This document shows positions 29,787 to 38,685 of a stretch of DNA of 64,000 nt, in pieces (position 1 is the first letter of the stretch; each line of letters begins with the position of its first letter). Below the pieces are notes generated by a model. That model worked only from the letters and a program-made list of their open reading frames with translations. It was not told the origin of the DNA and made no database searches. The stretch comes from Oscillospiraceae bacterium (GTDB lineage: Bacteria; Bacillota; Clostridia; Oscillospirales; Ruminococcaceae). The DNA lies in assembly GCA_017427265.1 (NCBI GenBank), contig JAFRTG010000026.1, positions 1 to 64,000 on the forward strand, in the 5' to 3' direction. The translations under genes and the position numbers were made by a program.

Positions 29787-29978
29787 GGTATCGCTGTGCG
29801 ATGATCTGTGATGCGTGCTTTGCCCTCAAACTCCTGCCGGGGAACTTTCGATCAATGGAAGCGGGTGCTGCCCGCTTATCGCAGATTATCCTGCCAAAAG
29901 CAGGTTGAGAGTATCATGTTTGATGTTACAGCCGACCTGCCGGGGAACTTTAGATCAATGGAGGCGGGCACTGCCCGC
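29787..29978 (+). repeat. mosaic repeat cluster (one B module, two A elements)
   Basis: 29787-29840 repeats the B-family string running from GGTATCGCTGTGCGATGATC to CCCTCAAACTCCTGCCGG. It runs directly into an A element (29837-29875, ...TCGATCAATGGAAGCGGGTGCTGCCCGC), and a second A element follows at 29940-29978. The region up to the sigma gene holds no other gene. The shared CCTGCCGGGG suggests modules are joined at this point. Confidence 0.75.
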
Positions 29979-30031
29979 AGTAAGATTTTTGCCGGAATAT
30001 CGACTCAGAGTACAGAGGGGGTGAAGCAGAC

Positions 30032-30589
30032 ATGCAGGATCAGCAGATCATTGCGCTGCTGCAGAAGCGCGCTGAACAGGCACTGTCTGAAATACGAAGC
30101 AAATACGGCGGTCTGTGCTTCCGCATCGCACAGCAGATGCTGGATCATACCGAAGATGCCGAGGAATGCGTCAATGATATGCTGCTTGCCGTGTGGAACA
30201 GTGTTCCCCCGCACGAGCCGCGCAGTCTGGAAGCATATCTTGTGACATTGCTCCGCCGTGCCGCAACCGACCGTCTGCGCAGCCTTACCCGTCAGAAACG
30301 CGGCGGCACGCAGACCGCACAGACGCTGGACGAGCTTGCAGAGGTGGTTCCGGCACAGGAAACAGTGGAGTCTGAGGTGGACAGACATGCGCTGACAGCC
30401 GCGCTCCGGTCGTTTCTCGATACACTGCCGGAAAAGAGCAGACAGATCTTCATGGAGCGGTATTATTTTGCACAGCCGGTTCAGATGATCGCAGAGACAC
30501 ATCAGATGCGTGCGGATACTGTCAGTGTGCTGCTGCACCGCATCCGGAAAAAACTGAAAAAGCATCTTGAAAAGGAGGGATTCCTTTGA
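30032..30589 (+). CDS. ECF-type RNA polymerase sigma factor
   Basis: The 185-residue protein has sigma region 2 (about 10-75, with DAEECVNDMLLAVW) and region 4 (about 120-180, a helix-turn-helix with LPEKSRQIFMERYY and VSVLLHRIRKKLKKHL). It directs transcription of a small envelope-related regulon in this kind of organism. The stop overlaps the next gene's TTG start (TTGA), coupling it to the membrane protein that is probably its anti-sigma factor. GAGGGGGTG precedes the start. Confidence 0.88.
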   Translation: MQDQQIIALLQKRAEQALSEIRSKYGGLCFRIAQQMLDHTEDAEECVNDMLLAVWNSVPPHEPRSLEAYLVTLLRRAATDRLRSLTRQKRGGTQTAQTLDELAEVVPAQETVESEVDRHALTAALRSFLDTLPEKSRQIFMERYYFAQPVQMIAETHQMRADTVSVLLHRIRKKLKKHLEKEGFL

Positions 30590-32217
30590 AACCGTTTGAT
30601 ATTCTGGACGCGCTGAGCGATCTGCCGGAGGAATATACAGCCTTTGCGGTTCAGCGCACTGCATCGCAAAAGAAAGGGGAAGCAGCGCAGACAGGGACGA
30701 AAGGAGAGATCGTTATGAAAAAGAACAGGAACAAAGCAAGTGCATCTCCGGCTCATATCAGTAAGGTGAGTGTTGCAGCCATCATTGCAGTCTGCATCGG
30801 ACTGAATGCTGCACTGGTTTACGGCATTGCCCGGATGAAGCAGGAGCCGGGTACGCAGATGCCCGCGGAAACGCCCGCGGTTCGTGAAACGGATCAGCCG
30901 TATATGGCGGTTTACGAATATGCCGAGCCGGTACCGACCGGCATACTTGTGCAGATCTTCAATTTGACCGCGGAGGATCACAGTGCATACAATCCGCAGT
31001 TTATTGTGACGCAGGACGGCAGAAAGATTGCAGACTGCGAAACGCCCCCGGATTGTTATGCGGATATAGAAAAGGGTGCAAATATACAGCAGCTTTGCTT
31101 TGAACGGCTTCCGGCGGGCGACTATACGCTGGTGAATCTTGCGGCGGACGGCGAATCCGAGGGCATTCTGGGGCATGTCGATTTTTCCGTCTCAGCCGAT
31201 TTTGACAGCATGATCTATATTCCGGATGTCATGGGCATGAACTATGATGAAGCAAGGGCATTGCTGGAAGAAAAGGGTGTCAGGATTGAACGAAAGGGTG
31301 TGTTCAGCCCCGAACCTGAAATGAAACCCGATGATGTTGTGTACATGCGGATTCCTCCGTATAAAACTGAGAAAAAAGAGAACAGCGAATGGGAATATAC
31401 CCACGGGGACGGCAAAGGGTACTGGGTCAATGCAGGCGATGTGATTACACTGTCCGTCAACGTCGGCAAGGCCGGCGAAACAACAGTCCGTGTGCCGTAT
31501 GTCATCGGACAGACCTTTGAAACCGCCAAGGACATACTGATAGATCTCGGATTTATAATTGACAAGCGCAGCGCATATTCTGACGATTACCCTGCCGGCA
31601 CGGTGATGGAAGAAAAGGTTGATGCCGCAGATGTTCCCGCGGAAGGCATGGAAGCGACTGTCGGCAGCTATGTGCACATCAGAGTCAGTCTCGGCAGCAT
31701 GAATGCTGCGGAGCCGGTCACGGTTCCGGACTGCACCGGCATGGACTGGGAAACGGCAAAGCGCACTGTCCGGGAACTTGGATTACTGCCCGGCAAACAG
31801 TACCATGATGCAGAGGGCGAGACGGTCGGGACGGTCACCGCACAGACGTATCTGCCCGGTGACGAGGTTCAGCCGGGCGTTGTTATCATGTTCGATCTTG
31901 CAAAAGAAGCGAACGATAATCCGATGTATATGGCGTTCGATATTCCGGAGAACTGCACAGGATTCTACTATATTTATGTCCGGGATGAGCACGGAGAGGT
32001 GCTGGGTGTCGGCTATCCGTTCAATCCGAATGGCTTTTCCGGAAAAACAGTTGTTTATCCGGACTGCACGGCGGATCAAACAAGGGCAGAGGCTGTGCTT
32101 GTAAACTATGAGACAAAGCAGGAAGCCGTGATCGGCAGCTACATCCTGCATCCCGATACCGCAGCCTATGAGACTGTTTTCGAGGATAGCGAAAGCGCAT
32201 TTCAGCAGGTTCAGTGA
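30586..32217 (+). CDS. membrane-anchored PASTA-domain protein, probable anti-sigma factor
   Basis: The start is TTG 30586, overlapping the sigma stop and preceded by AAAAGGAGG. The 543-residue protein begins with a short cytoplasmic helix (FDILDALSDLPEEYT), like the sigma-binding N termini of Clostridia ECF partners. A membrane helix (60-82) leads to an extracytoplasmic part with three PASTA domains (about 207-290, 303-370, 379-447; motifs PDVMGMNYDEARALLEEKG, PYVIGQTFETAKDILIDLG, PDCTGMDWETAKRTVRELG) and a final beta domain. PASTA domains bind peptidoglycan fragments in other proteins, so the pair may sense cell-wall state; this link is inference. Confidence 0.8.
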   Translation: MKPFDILDALSDLPEEYTAFAVQRTASQKKGEAAQTGTKGEIVMKKNRNKASASPAHISKVSVAAIIAVCIGLNAALVYGIARMKQEPGTQMPAETPAVRETDQPYMAVYEYAEPVPTGILVQIFNLTAEDHSAYNPQFIVTQDGRKIADCETPPDCYADIEKGANIQQLCFERLPAGDYTLVNLAADGESEGILGHVDFSVSADFDSMIYIPDVMGMNYDEARALLEEKGVRIERKGVFSPEPEMKPDDVVYMRIPPYKTEKKENSEWEYTHGDGKGYWVNAGDVITLSVNVGKAGETTVRVPYVIGQTFETAKDILIDLGFIIDKRSAYSDDYPAGTVMEEKVDAADVPAEGMEATVGSYVHIRVSLGSMNAAEPVTVPDCTGMDWETAKRTVRELGLLPGKQYHDAEGETVGTVTAQTYLPGDEVQPGVVIMFDLAKEANDNPMYMAFDIPENCTGFYYIYVRDEHGEVLGVGYPFNPNGFSGKTVVYPDCTADQTRAEAVLVNYETKQEAVIGSYILHPDTAAYETVFEDSESAFQQVQ

Positions 32218-32221
32218 ACGA

Positions 32222-32258
32222 AGAGCCGCCGGCGTGTTGAAACACACCGGCGGCTCTG
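32222..32258 (+). terminator. hairpin after the PASTA gene
   Basis: AGAGCCGCCGG and CCGGCGGCTCT form a long GC stem four bases after the stop. The T-run is poor. Confidence 0.6.
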
Positions 32259-32267
32259 CTTACAGAA

Positions 32268-32440
32268 AAAGGGATCGCTGCGCGATGATTTATGATGAGG
32301 GCGCTGCCCTCAAACTCCTGCCGGGGACGTATCCCCAGACCCCATTTTTGTATATAACAACGCAGTTACAAATATTTCATGAAATCGGGATTCCAAAGGG
32401 TTATGACTCTAATCCATCAGAGATACCTTTTTATCGACAG
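32268..32440 (-). repeat. mosaic hairpin repeat (B family), long copy
   Basis: Read on the minus strand it runs from GATAAAAAGGTATCTCTGATGG to ATCGCGCAGCGATCCCTTTTT, with GGGGATACGTCCCC and GAGGGCAGCGCCCTC inside. Its 3' part on the plus strand is a mirror of copy 1 at 15903-16012; the middle carries extra AT-rich sequence. Both ends carry the AAAGG(G/T)ATC-type inverted termini. Confidence 0.75.
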
Positions 32441-32458
32441 ACTGAGCCGGCCGCGCTG

Positions 32459-33199
32459 TTATGCGCAGCCGCTTTTTTCATTGCCGGAAAACGAATCTGC
32501 TATGCGGTAAACCGCACATGCATTCCGGAACATCAGATTTTCACGCTGTGCCGCGGTGAGATGCAGCGCAGCTGCAAAATCAAGATGCGCGCGCTGGGAG
32601 CAGCTCCCGAAATCAGAGCCGAACAGAATCCGGTGCGGCATGTTCTGCATTGCAGCTTCCAGAGCCGTTTGGATCTGCGGAATCTTTCCGGGATCATCTG
32701 CCACGGATGAAATATCAAAAAACACATTTTCGCAGCCGCCGAGTATTTCAAAGCACTGCGCTGCCGCAGGATAGAAGCAGTGGCAGTATACAAGCCGGTT
32801 CTGCGGACGGCGCTGTGCAAGCTCCCGCATGACCGGCGGCGCGGCATACTGCGCGTTGTCCCAGCCGGTATGAAACAGCACCGGTACAGAGAATTCTGCG
32901 GCAAGATCATATACCGGTTGCAGCAATTCGTCGGTGCAGAAAAGCTGCTCGTGTCCCGTATAGAGCTTCAGTCCGATGAGATCGCCGTTTCGGAGCAGCG
33001 TTCTGCACATTGCAAGCTGTTCGCGGTAACTGAAAAACGGGCTGATGCCGCCCACGACTTTGATGACGCTGCTGCCGCGGAACAGCTCCGCGCAGTCACG
33101 GGTTGAGCCGATTGTGCTCTCAAGTACGGAATCCGCAATGACAATGCCCATGCTGACGCCGTTTTTACAAGTGGGCTTTGGACTGTTCCTGCTTGACAA
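32459..33199 (-). pseudogene. amidohydrolase-family (metal-dependent hydrolase), N-terminally truncated
   Basis: About 230 codons match the TIM-barrel amidohydrolase-2 family: a strand with His (VPVLFHTGWDN), another (NRLVYCHCFYP), and the late Asp (RILFGSDFGS). The first metal-binding motif, normally HxH near residue 8 (DxHxH), is absent. The frame begins only at a TTG (33199), or at ATG 33151 without a ribosome binding site, and is preceded by a stop. It therefore lacks about 40-50 N-terminal residues including metal ligands and is probably inactive. The broken end abuts the divergent promoter of the next sigma gene. Confidence 0.65.
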
Positions 33200-33221
33200 T
33201 CATACAAAAATGCATTATGAT
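33193..33221 (+). promoter_or_regulatory. promoter of the second sigma/anti-sigma pair
   Basis: TTGACA (33193-33198), 17-nt spacer, TATGAT (33216-33221). It overlaps the broken 5' end of the amidohydrolase remnant. Confidence 0.75.
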
Positions 33222-33345
33222 AAGCATGAAGAAAGGACGCGGCGCGGTGATGCGCAGAATCCGGAAAAAATTTTTGTGATATTTCCGGGGTTTGTGCGTC
33301 TGATATATGAACGGCGAAAAAATGCAGGGAAAGGAGGGCAGCCGG

Positions 33346-33849
33346 ATGGAGGATATTGAAGCGGCATACCGTGCGCATTTTGATGATGTATACCGGTTTC
33401 TGCGCGGACTGACCGGCAGTGAATCGCTGGCCGAGGAGCTGACGCAGGAAACCTTTTTCTCCGCGATGAAGCATATCAGCGATTATCGCGGAGAATCTGA
33501 GCTTCGCGTCTGGCTGTGCTCCATCGCCCGGAATCTGTACTTCACACATCTGCGGAAGCAAAAGCATCTTTCACCGGATGCGGTGCCGGAGGATTTGTGT
33601 GCAGAGGACAGCGACCTGACGGAACTGATTGCGGACAAGGCGCTCGCCATGCAGATTCACCGGGTACTGCACAGCCTGCGCGACCCCTATAAGGAAGTGT
33701 TTTCGCTGCGGATTTTCGGTGAGCTTTCGTTCCGGGAGATCGGTTCGCTGTTCGGCAAAAACGAGCACTGGGCATGTGTGACCTTCCACCGTGCCAAGAA
33801 TATGATTCAGACGCAGATGAAAGGAGCGGATTCGGATGCTGGATTGTGA
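33346..33849 (+). CDS. ECF-type RNA polymerase sigma factor
   Basis: ATG 33346 is 7 nt after AAGGAGGG; upstream ATGs at 33307 and 33322 lack a site. The 167-residue protein shows sigma region 2 (FRGLTGSESLAEELTQETFF-like, residues about 14-35) and region 4 (about 105-160, LRDPYKEVFSLRIFGELSFREIG and FHRAKNMIQTQM). It overlaps its anti-sigma gene by 14 nt. The short length and zinc-finger partner place it among ECF sigma factors with ZAS anti-sigmas. Confidence 0.9.
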   Translation: MEDIEAAYRAHFDDVYRFLRGLTGSESLAEELTQETFFSAMKHISDYRGESELRVWLCSIARNLYFTHLRKQKHLSPDAVPEDLCAEDSDLTELIADKALAMQIHRVLHSLRDPYKEVFSLRIFGELSFREIGSLFGKNEHWACVTFHRAKNMIQTQMKGADSDAGL

Positions 33850-34735
33850 AGTTGTCAGAGATTTGCTGCCGCTTTATACAGAGCAGATGGTCAGCGAGCA
33901 TACAGCGGAGCTTGTCGGTGCGCATCTGCAGAGCTGCCCGGAATGTGCGGCGCTCTGCCGCAGCATGACGTCGCCGGAACCGGCGGTGCAGTTTCATACG
34001 GACACAGCACAGCAGTTTGCCGCATACGAAAAAAAGCAGAAGCGAAAGTTCGGCCGGAAGGTCGCAGTGCCGGCCGCGGTGATCGGCGCATTGTTCTTCT
34101 GGATTTTCAGCAAATTCTGGCTTGTGCTTGGCGCTGCCGGGCTGCTGCTGGCCGACTCTGCACTTGCCAAAGTCAAAACGGATACCGACCCTGCACATTA
34201 TTTGCAGTATATGGGCGAGAATGCGGATTCGGACTATAAGTTCAAAAACCGCTCGATCGATGAGCGTATTTTCCCGGAAGCGCTGACAGACAATATGGAC
34301 GTCCGGGAATACAAGATGGTATACTATAATCCGTGGGATCCGCAGTACCTGAGCTATCTCACCGTTGCGTACTCGCCGGAGGATTACGCCGCAGAAAAGG
34401 AGCGCCTGAAGAAACGCGGCATTGCAGATTATCAGGGCTCTTATGGCGTAACGGGTTTTCCGGGCGGTGAACCGCTTGCCGTTGCAATGGATTCCTATTA
34501 CGGCTATGTCTATGCGATCAACACGCCGGAGCAGGAGAACACGATTACCTACTGCGAGATGATTTTCTGCAACAAATTCATGGATCTGGACTATACAAAA
34601 TATATGCCGGAGGAATATCTTCCGCTGAATTTCAATGCGCGCAGCAGCAACGTCAGCAAACAGGAGGAGTGGATCAAACAGCATCCGCCGCACGGCAGCA
34701 TATATGAGTATTATTCAGAGGACTATCATCCGTAA
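33836..34735 (+). CDS. zinc-finger anti-sigma factor (ZAS), membrane-anchored
   Basis: The 299-residue protein starts inside the sigma gene. Its N-terminal ZAS/zf-HC2 domain has the HxxxCxxC motif (His30, Cys34, Cys37) with Cys4 upstream, the sigma-binding and zinc-binding part. One membrane segment region follows (about 80-110, VIGALFFWIFSKFWLVLG). The C-terminal extracytoplasmic region (about 120-299) is Tyr-rich and has no recognised domain; it probably receives the signal. The pairing with the upstream sigma gene is clear from the overlap. Confidence 0.85.
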   Translation: MLDCEVVRDLLPLYTEQMVSEHTAELVGAHLQSCPECAALCRSMTSPEPAVQFHTDTAQQFAAYEKKQKRKFGRKVAVPAAVIGALFFWIFSKFWLVLGAAGLLLADSALAKVKTDTDPAHYLQYMGENADSDYKFKNRSIDERIFPEALTDNMDVREYKMVYYNPWDPQYLSYLTVAYSPEDYAAEKERLKKRGIADYQGSYGVTGFPGGEPLAVAMDSYYGYVYAINTPEQENTITYCEMIFCNKFMDLDYTKYMPEEYLPLNFNARSSNVSKQEEWIKQHPPHGSIYEYYSEDYHP

Positions 34736-34842
34736 ATCCGCGGCGGAACAGCCCGCACTGTTGTTCGGCGGCAGTATCAGCAGGGAACGGGCGGGGTATG
34801 TTCAGATTTTTGTGTAGATGTGTCGAAAAACTGCGGCTTGTA

Positions 34843-34871
34843 TTGACAGAAGCGTGCGCAGATGCTATAAT
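34843..34871 (+). promoter_or_regulatory. promoter of the polysaccharide deacetylase gene
   Basis: TTGACA (34843-34848), 17-nt spacer, extended TGC and TATAAT (34866-34871): fully consensus. Confidence 0.85.
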
Positions 34872-34912
34872 GAGAGATGGAAAACCATAATTTCTGAGTA
34901 AGGAAGCGATTT

Positions 34913-35941
34913 TTGATTCCAATGGAAAAAAAGAAACAACGGAAGAAAAAAAAGGTCAATACGTCTTCACCGCTGTATCTGCTGATTCCGCTGGCTGTTG
35001 CGTATTCGTTTATATTTTTCACGAAGCGGACGCCCGATCCGGATTCTGCTGCTCTGGACAGTTCGCAGATTGATTCCGGCATTGCGCAGACGACAACCGT
35101 GCCTGAATATGCAGAAACGACAGCAGACGGTTCCGGGGCGCTGACGGTTACAACGGCTGCCACGCTGCTTTCCGGAAACGCTGCAGCACTGACAAGCGTT
35201 CAGACGTCCTATCTTCTCCCTGTGACCGTGACGACCACTGCGGCTTTGACGGTGCCCGTCACGGAGACACAGCCCGCTGCTGCATCCGGAAACAGACAGG
35301 TTTTTGTGACCTTTGATGACGGCCCCTGCAAGAATACGCCGCAGGTGCTGAGTATTCTCGATCAGTACGGCGCAAAGGCAACCTTCTTTACAGTCGGCTG
35401 CTTTGTGGATGTATATGCGGAGAATGCCGCAGAAATTGTGCGGCACGGAAATCTGATTGCCTGCCATTCTTTCACGCATGAAATGGATCAGACCTATGCC
35501 TCCGTGGATTCGTTTGCGAATGAACTGGAGCAGTGGAAGCAGTCTGTGACGAACGCCTGCGGGCAGCTCCCGGATAAGCTCGTTTTCCGCTTTCCGGGCG
35601 GTTCTACCACCAGATATGCAAAGGATGTCCGCGCGGGCGCCATTCAGCGGCTGGATGCCGGAGGCTGGCTCTATTTCGACTGGAATGCCGGCGATAATGA
35701 CAAGTGGCAGAAGGGCAATACCGAAAATCTGCCGGATGAGCAGTATTTTATGAAGTCGTACCGGGAGTGCATCAACTGGTTCAATGAGAAGCCGGATGAG
35801 CCGGTGATTCTGCTGCTGCATGAAACCGAAATCGGTACGGTCAACATTCTGCCGCAGATTCTGCAGGATCTGATCGACCGCGGCTATTCGTTCCATCTGC
35901 TGAGCGAGCGTACCGAGAGCTATATCAAGGATCCGGTTTGA
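34913..35941 (+). CDS. membrane-anchored polysaccharide deacetylase (NodB domain)
   Basis: Two starts are possible: TTG 34913, 6 nt after AAGGAAG (better spacing), or ATG 34922. The 342-residue protein has a Lys-rich N terminus, one membrane helix (about 21-37), a Thr/Ser linker (about 45-120) and a NodB domain (about 125-320). Catalytic motifs are intact: TFDDGP, HSFTH, RFPGG, DWNAGD and LLLHE. The family removes acetyl groups from peptidoglycan or other N-acetylated glycans using a metal ion, often giving lysozyme resistance. It is monocistronic with a consensus promoter. Confidence 0.92.
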   Translation: MIPMEKKKQRKKKKVNTSSPLYLLIPLAVAYSFIFFTKRTPDPDSAALDSSQIDSGIAQTTTVPEYAETTADGSGALTVTTAATLLSGNAAALTSVQTSYLLPVTVTTTAALTVPVTETQPAAASGNRQVFVTFDDGPCKNTPQVLSILDQYGAKATFFTVGCFVDVYAENAAEIVRHGNLIACHSFTHEMDQTYASVDSFANELEQWKQSVTNACGQLPDKLVFRFPGGSTTRYAKDVRAGAIQRLDAGGWLYFDWNAGDNDKWQKGNTENLPDEQYFMKSYRECINWFNEKPDEPVILLLHETEIGTVNILPQILQDLIDRGYSFHLLSERTESYIKDPV

Positions 35942-35965
35942 GAAGATATGCTCTGCAGTGAATCA

Positions 35966-36001
35966 AAAAACGGCGCTGATGTCAGAATCAGCGCCGTTTC
36001 T
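35966..36001 (+). terminator. terminator of the deacetylase gene
   Basis: AACGGCGCTGAT pairs with ATCAGCGCCGTT around 6 nt, followed by TTTC. Confidence 0.8.
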
Positions 36002-36068
36002 GTCTGCAAATCATGTGCTGGTTGCGCAAAGCGGGCTATTATGACAGAATGAAAACGGAAGTGATGAT

Positions 36069-36806
36069 ATGAAGGCATATATTCAATGCGGCAATAACGG
36101 ATTGCCGTACAATATGAATACTTTTTCGGCGATGCTCGGCTTTGAGCAGATGGGAATACAGACAGTGCTTTTCAGCGATAAGCAGGAACTAATCCGTGCA
36201 GAGACTGCCGATCTTGTTGCCGGCGGCGTGGGGCGGGTAAAACAGTTCCTTGAAGAAAGAGGAATCATTGTGGATGACATTGATTATCCGGAAAGCCTGT
36301 CTAAGTATTTCGGGCGCAGAATATGGGAAACGACATCGGATGCATTTCTGACCGGGAAACAGCACTTTCCCATATTTATCAAGCCCAAACAGGGCAAATT
36401 CTTTACAGGCTTTGTATGTAACAGGGAAACGGATATCGCCGGGCGTTTTTCGCCGGGAGAAAATATTCCTGTTTATTGCAGCGAGGTCAGGAATATCATC
36501 ACGGAATGGCGCTGCTTTGTCAGATACGGAAAGATATTGGATATACGGCGGTACAAGGGCGAACTCGGAAAGACATATTCCTTAAAGACGGTTCAAAGCA
36601 TGGTAGAGTCTTTTTCGGATGCGCCGGCAGCATACGCGATTGATATCGGGCTGACCGATAAGGATGAGACCATCATTGTTGAAGTGAATGACGGATATTC
36701 CCTTGGAAGCTATGGACTGGATCCGTTATTATACGCAAAGCTCCTGTCGGCGCGCTGGGCTGAATTAACCGGTACGAAAGACGAATGTGCATTTGATATC
36801 GGATAA
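36069..36806 (+). CDS. ATP-grasp protein, R2K-clade-like
   Basis: The 245-residue protein starts at ATG 36069 after AAGTGATG. The N-terminal part is a Rossmann-like pre-ATP-grasp segment (AYIQCGNNGLPYN). The ATP-grasp core follows, with an early Lys/Lys region (FPIFIKPKQGK), ITEWRCFVRYGKILDIR and the metal-binding end VEVNDGYSLG. The family forms carbon-nitrogen bonds; the R2K clade is small and often found near phage or modification genes. The substrate is unknown. The gene stands alone between terminators. Confidence 0.75.
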   Translation: MKAYIQCGNNGLPYNMNTFSAMLGFEQMGIQTVLFSDKQELIRAETADLVAGGVGRVKQFLEERGIIVDDIDYPESLSKYFGRRIWETTSDAFLTGKQHFPIFIKPKQGKFFTGFVCNRETDIAGRFSPGENIPVYCSEVRNIITEWRCFVRYGKILDIRRYKGELGKTYSLKTVQSMVESFSDAPAAYAIDIGLTDKDETIIVEVNDGYSLGSYGLDPLLYAKLLSARWAELTGTKDECAFDIG

Positions 36807-36811
36807 ATGTG

Positions 36812-36860
36812 CCTCCGGCGGATCAGAATTGAGGGCTTTGCATTCAAACTTCCTGCTGTT
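36812..36860 (+). repeat. B-family repeat fragment
   Basis: CCTCCGGCGGATCAGAATTG followed by AGGGCTTTGCATTCAAACTTCC matches the opening of the copies at 62334 and 62592 with several changes. It lies between the ATP-grasp stop and a terminator. Confidence 0.55.
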
Positions 36861-36866
36861 TGATAA

Positions 36867-36901
36867 AAAAATCCCGGCAAATCGCAAGATTGCCGGGATT
36901 T
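36867..36901. terminator. bidirectional terminator
   Basis: AAATCCCGGCAA pairs with TTGCCGGGATTT around 9 nt. It separates two convergent genes. Confidence 0.85.
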
Positions 36902-36932
36902 CGTATTTATGCATATTTACACTGTTTTCAGC

Positions 36933-37931
36933 TTATTTCATAGCCTCTTCAACTGCAACTGCACAAGCAACTGTTGCACCAACCATCGGGTTGTTGCCCA
37001 TGCCGATGAGACCCATCATCTCGACGTGTGCCGGGACGGAGGAAGAACCTGCGAACTGTGCATCGGAGTGCATACGGCCCATGGTATCGGTCATGCCGTA
37101 GGAAGCAGGACCTGCTGCCATGTTATCCGGGTGCAGGGTACGGCCTGTGCCGCCGCCGGAAGCAACAGAGAAGTACTTCTTGCCTGCATCGGTGCGCTCC
37201 TTCTTATAGGTGCCTGCAACCGGGTGCTGGAAACGGGTCGGGTTGGTGGAGTTACCGGTGATGGAAACATCCACGTTTTCCTTCCACATGATGGCAACGC
37301 CCTCGCGGACATCGTTTGCGCCGTAGCAGTTGACCTTTGCGCGGAGACCGTCAGAGTAAGCCTTGCGGAAGACTTCCTTGACTTCGCCGGTTGCATAGTC
37401 CATCTCGGTTTCAATATAGGTGAAGCCGTTGATTCTTGCAATGATCTGTGCAGCGTCCTTGCCGAGACCGTTCAGGATAACACGGAGCGGCTTCTGACGA
37501 ACCTTGTTTGCCTTCTCAGCGATGCCGATTGCGCCCTCAGCCGCAGCGAAGGACTCGTGGCCTGCGAGGAATGCGAAGCACTCGGTATCCTCTTCGAGCA
37601 GCATCTTGCCGAGGTTGCCGTGGCCGAGACCGACCTTGCGCTGATCTGCAACGGAACCCGGAATGCAGAATGCCTGCAGACCTTCGCCGATTGCGGCAGC
37701 AGCGTCAGCAGCTCTGGTACATCCCTTCTTGATTGCGATGGCGCAGCCGACGGTATATGCCCACTTTGCGTTCTCGAAGCAGATCGGCTGAATGCCCTCG
37801 ACCAGCTTGTAGATATCAAGACCCTTTTCCTTGCAGACATCGGCACATTCCTCGATGGAGTTGATGCCGTACTGCTTGATCACAGCGAGAATCTGCTTCT
37901 CGCGTCTTTCATACGATTCAAACAAAGCCAT
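36933..37931 (-). CDS. GGGtGRT family protein
   Basis: The 332-residue protein carries the name-giving motif GGGTGRT (residues about 270) and ends with a glycine-rich segment (GLIGMGNNPMVGATVACA). It matches a conserved, uncharacterised family of anaerobes. Several Cys and His residues (PGSVADQRKVGLGHGN, FLAGHES) are spread through it. It is the second gene after a NifU-like Fe-S scaffold protein, 14 nt downstream, so a role tied to Fe-S chemistry is plausible but unproven. AAGGAGG precedes ATG 37931. Confidence 0.85.
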   Translation of the reverse strand: MALFESYERREKQILAVIKQYGINSIEECADVCKEKGLDIYKLVEGIQPICFENAKWAYTVGCAIAIKKGCTRAADAAAAIGEGLQAFCIPGSVADQRKVGLGHGNLGKMLLEEDTECFAFLAGHESFAAAEGAIGIAEKANKVRQKPLRVILNGLGKDAAQIIARINGFTYIETEMDYATGEVKEVFRKAYSDGLRAKVNCYGANDVREGVAIMWKENVDVSITGNSTNPTRFQHPVAGTYKKERTDAGKKYFSVASGGGTGRTLHPDNMAAGPASYGMTDTMGRMHSDAQFAGSSSVPAHVEMMGLIGMGNNPMVGATVACAVAVEEAMK

Positions 37932-37945
37932 TGTACAAGTCCTCC

Positions 37946-38638
37946 TTATTCTTTTCTCGGATCAACGAGCTTAACAGCGTCAGCGACTCTGCCGTACTGA
38001 CCCTGCGCCTTTTCGAATGCGGTATTTGCGTCATCGCCGGCCTTGATGAAGTCCATCATCTTGCCGAAGTTGACAAACTTGTAGCCAATGATCTCGTCGT
38101 CTGCATTCAGAGCGAGCTTGGTGATGTAGCCGTCGGTCAGCTCCAGGTAGCGCGGACCCTTCTTCAGCGTACCGTAGGTGGTACCGATCTGGGAGCGGAG
38201 ACCCTTGCCGAGGTCCTCAAGACCTGCACCGACCACGAGGCCGCCTTCGGAGAATGCGGACTGGGAACGGCCGTAGACGATCTGGAGGAACAGCTCTCTC
38301 ATAGCAGTATTGATTGCGTCGCAGACCAGGTCTGTGTTCAGTGCCTCAAGGACAGTTCTGCCGGGCAGAATCTCAGCTGCCATAGCAGCGGAGTGGGTCA
38401 TGCCGGAGCAGCCGATGGTCTCCACAAGTGCTTCCTGAATCACGCCTTCCTTGACATTAAGGGTCAGCTTACATGTGCCCTGCTGCGGCGCACACCAGCC
38501 GATACCGTGTGTAAAGCCGGAGATATCCTTGATCTCCTTTGCCTTGACCCATTTTGCCTCCTCAGGGATGGGGGCAGCGCCGTGTGCAACACCCTGTGCG
38601 ATCGGGCACATTGTTTCAACTTCGTGCGAATAGATCAT
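37946..38638 (-). CDS. NifU-like iron-sulfur scaffold protein
   Basis: The start is ATG 38638, with AAAGGAG upstream; the longer frame to 38668 lacks a site. The 230-residue protein has the IscU/NifU N-domain pattern with conserved Cys residues: GIGWCAPQQGTCKLTL, VETIGCSGMTHSAAM and LVCDAINTAM. A C-terminal extension of about 120 residues follows. Scaffold proteins of this fold hold nascent [Fe-S] clusters. No isc/suf partners are in view; instead it is paired with the GGGtGRT gene. Confidence 0.8.
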   Translation of the reverse strand: MIYSHEVETMCPIAQGVAHGAAPIPEEAKWVKAKEIKDISGFTHGIGWCAPQQGTCKLTLNVKEGVIQEALVETIGCSGMTHSAAMAAEILPGRTVLEALNTDLVCDAINTAMRELFLQIVYGRSQSAFSEGGLVVGAGLEDLGKGLRSQIGTTYGTLKKGPRYLELTDGYITKLALNADDEIIGYKFVNFGKMMDFIKAGDDANTAFEKAQGQYGRVADAVKLVDPRKE

Positions 38639-38685
38639 TGTAAAAACTCCTTTCAGTTTTAGGCACAAAACTGGCCTTACCTTAT

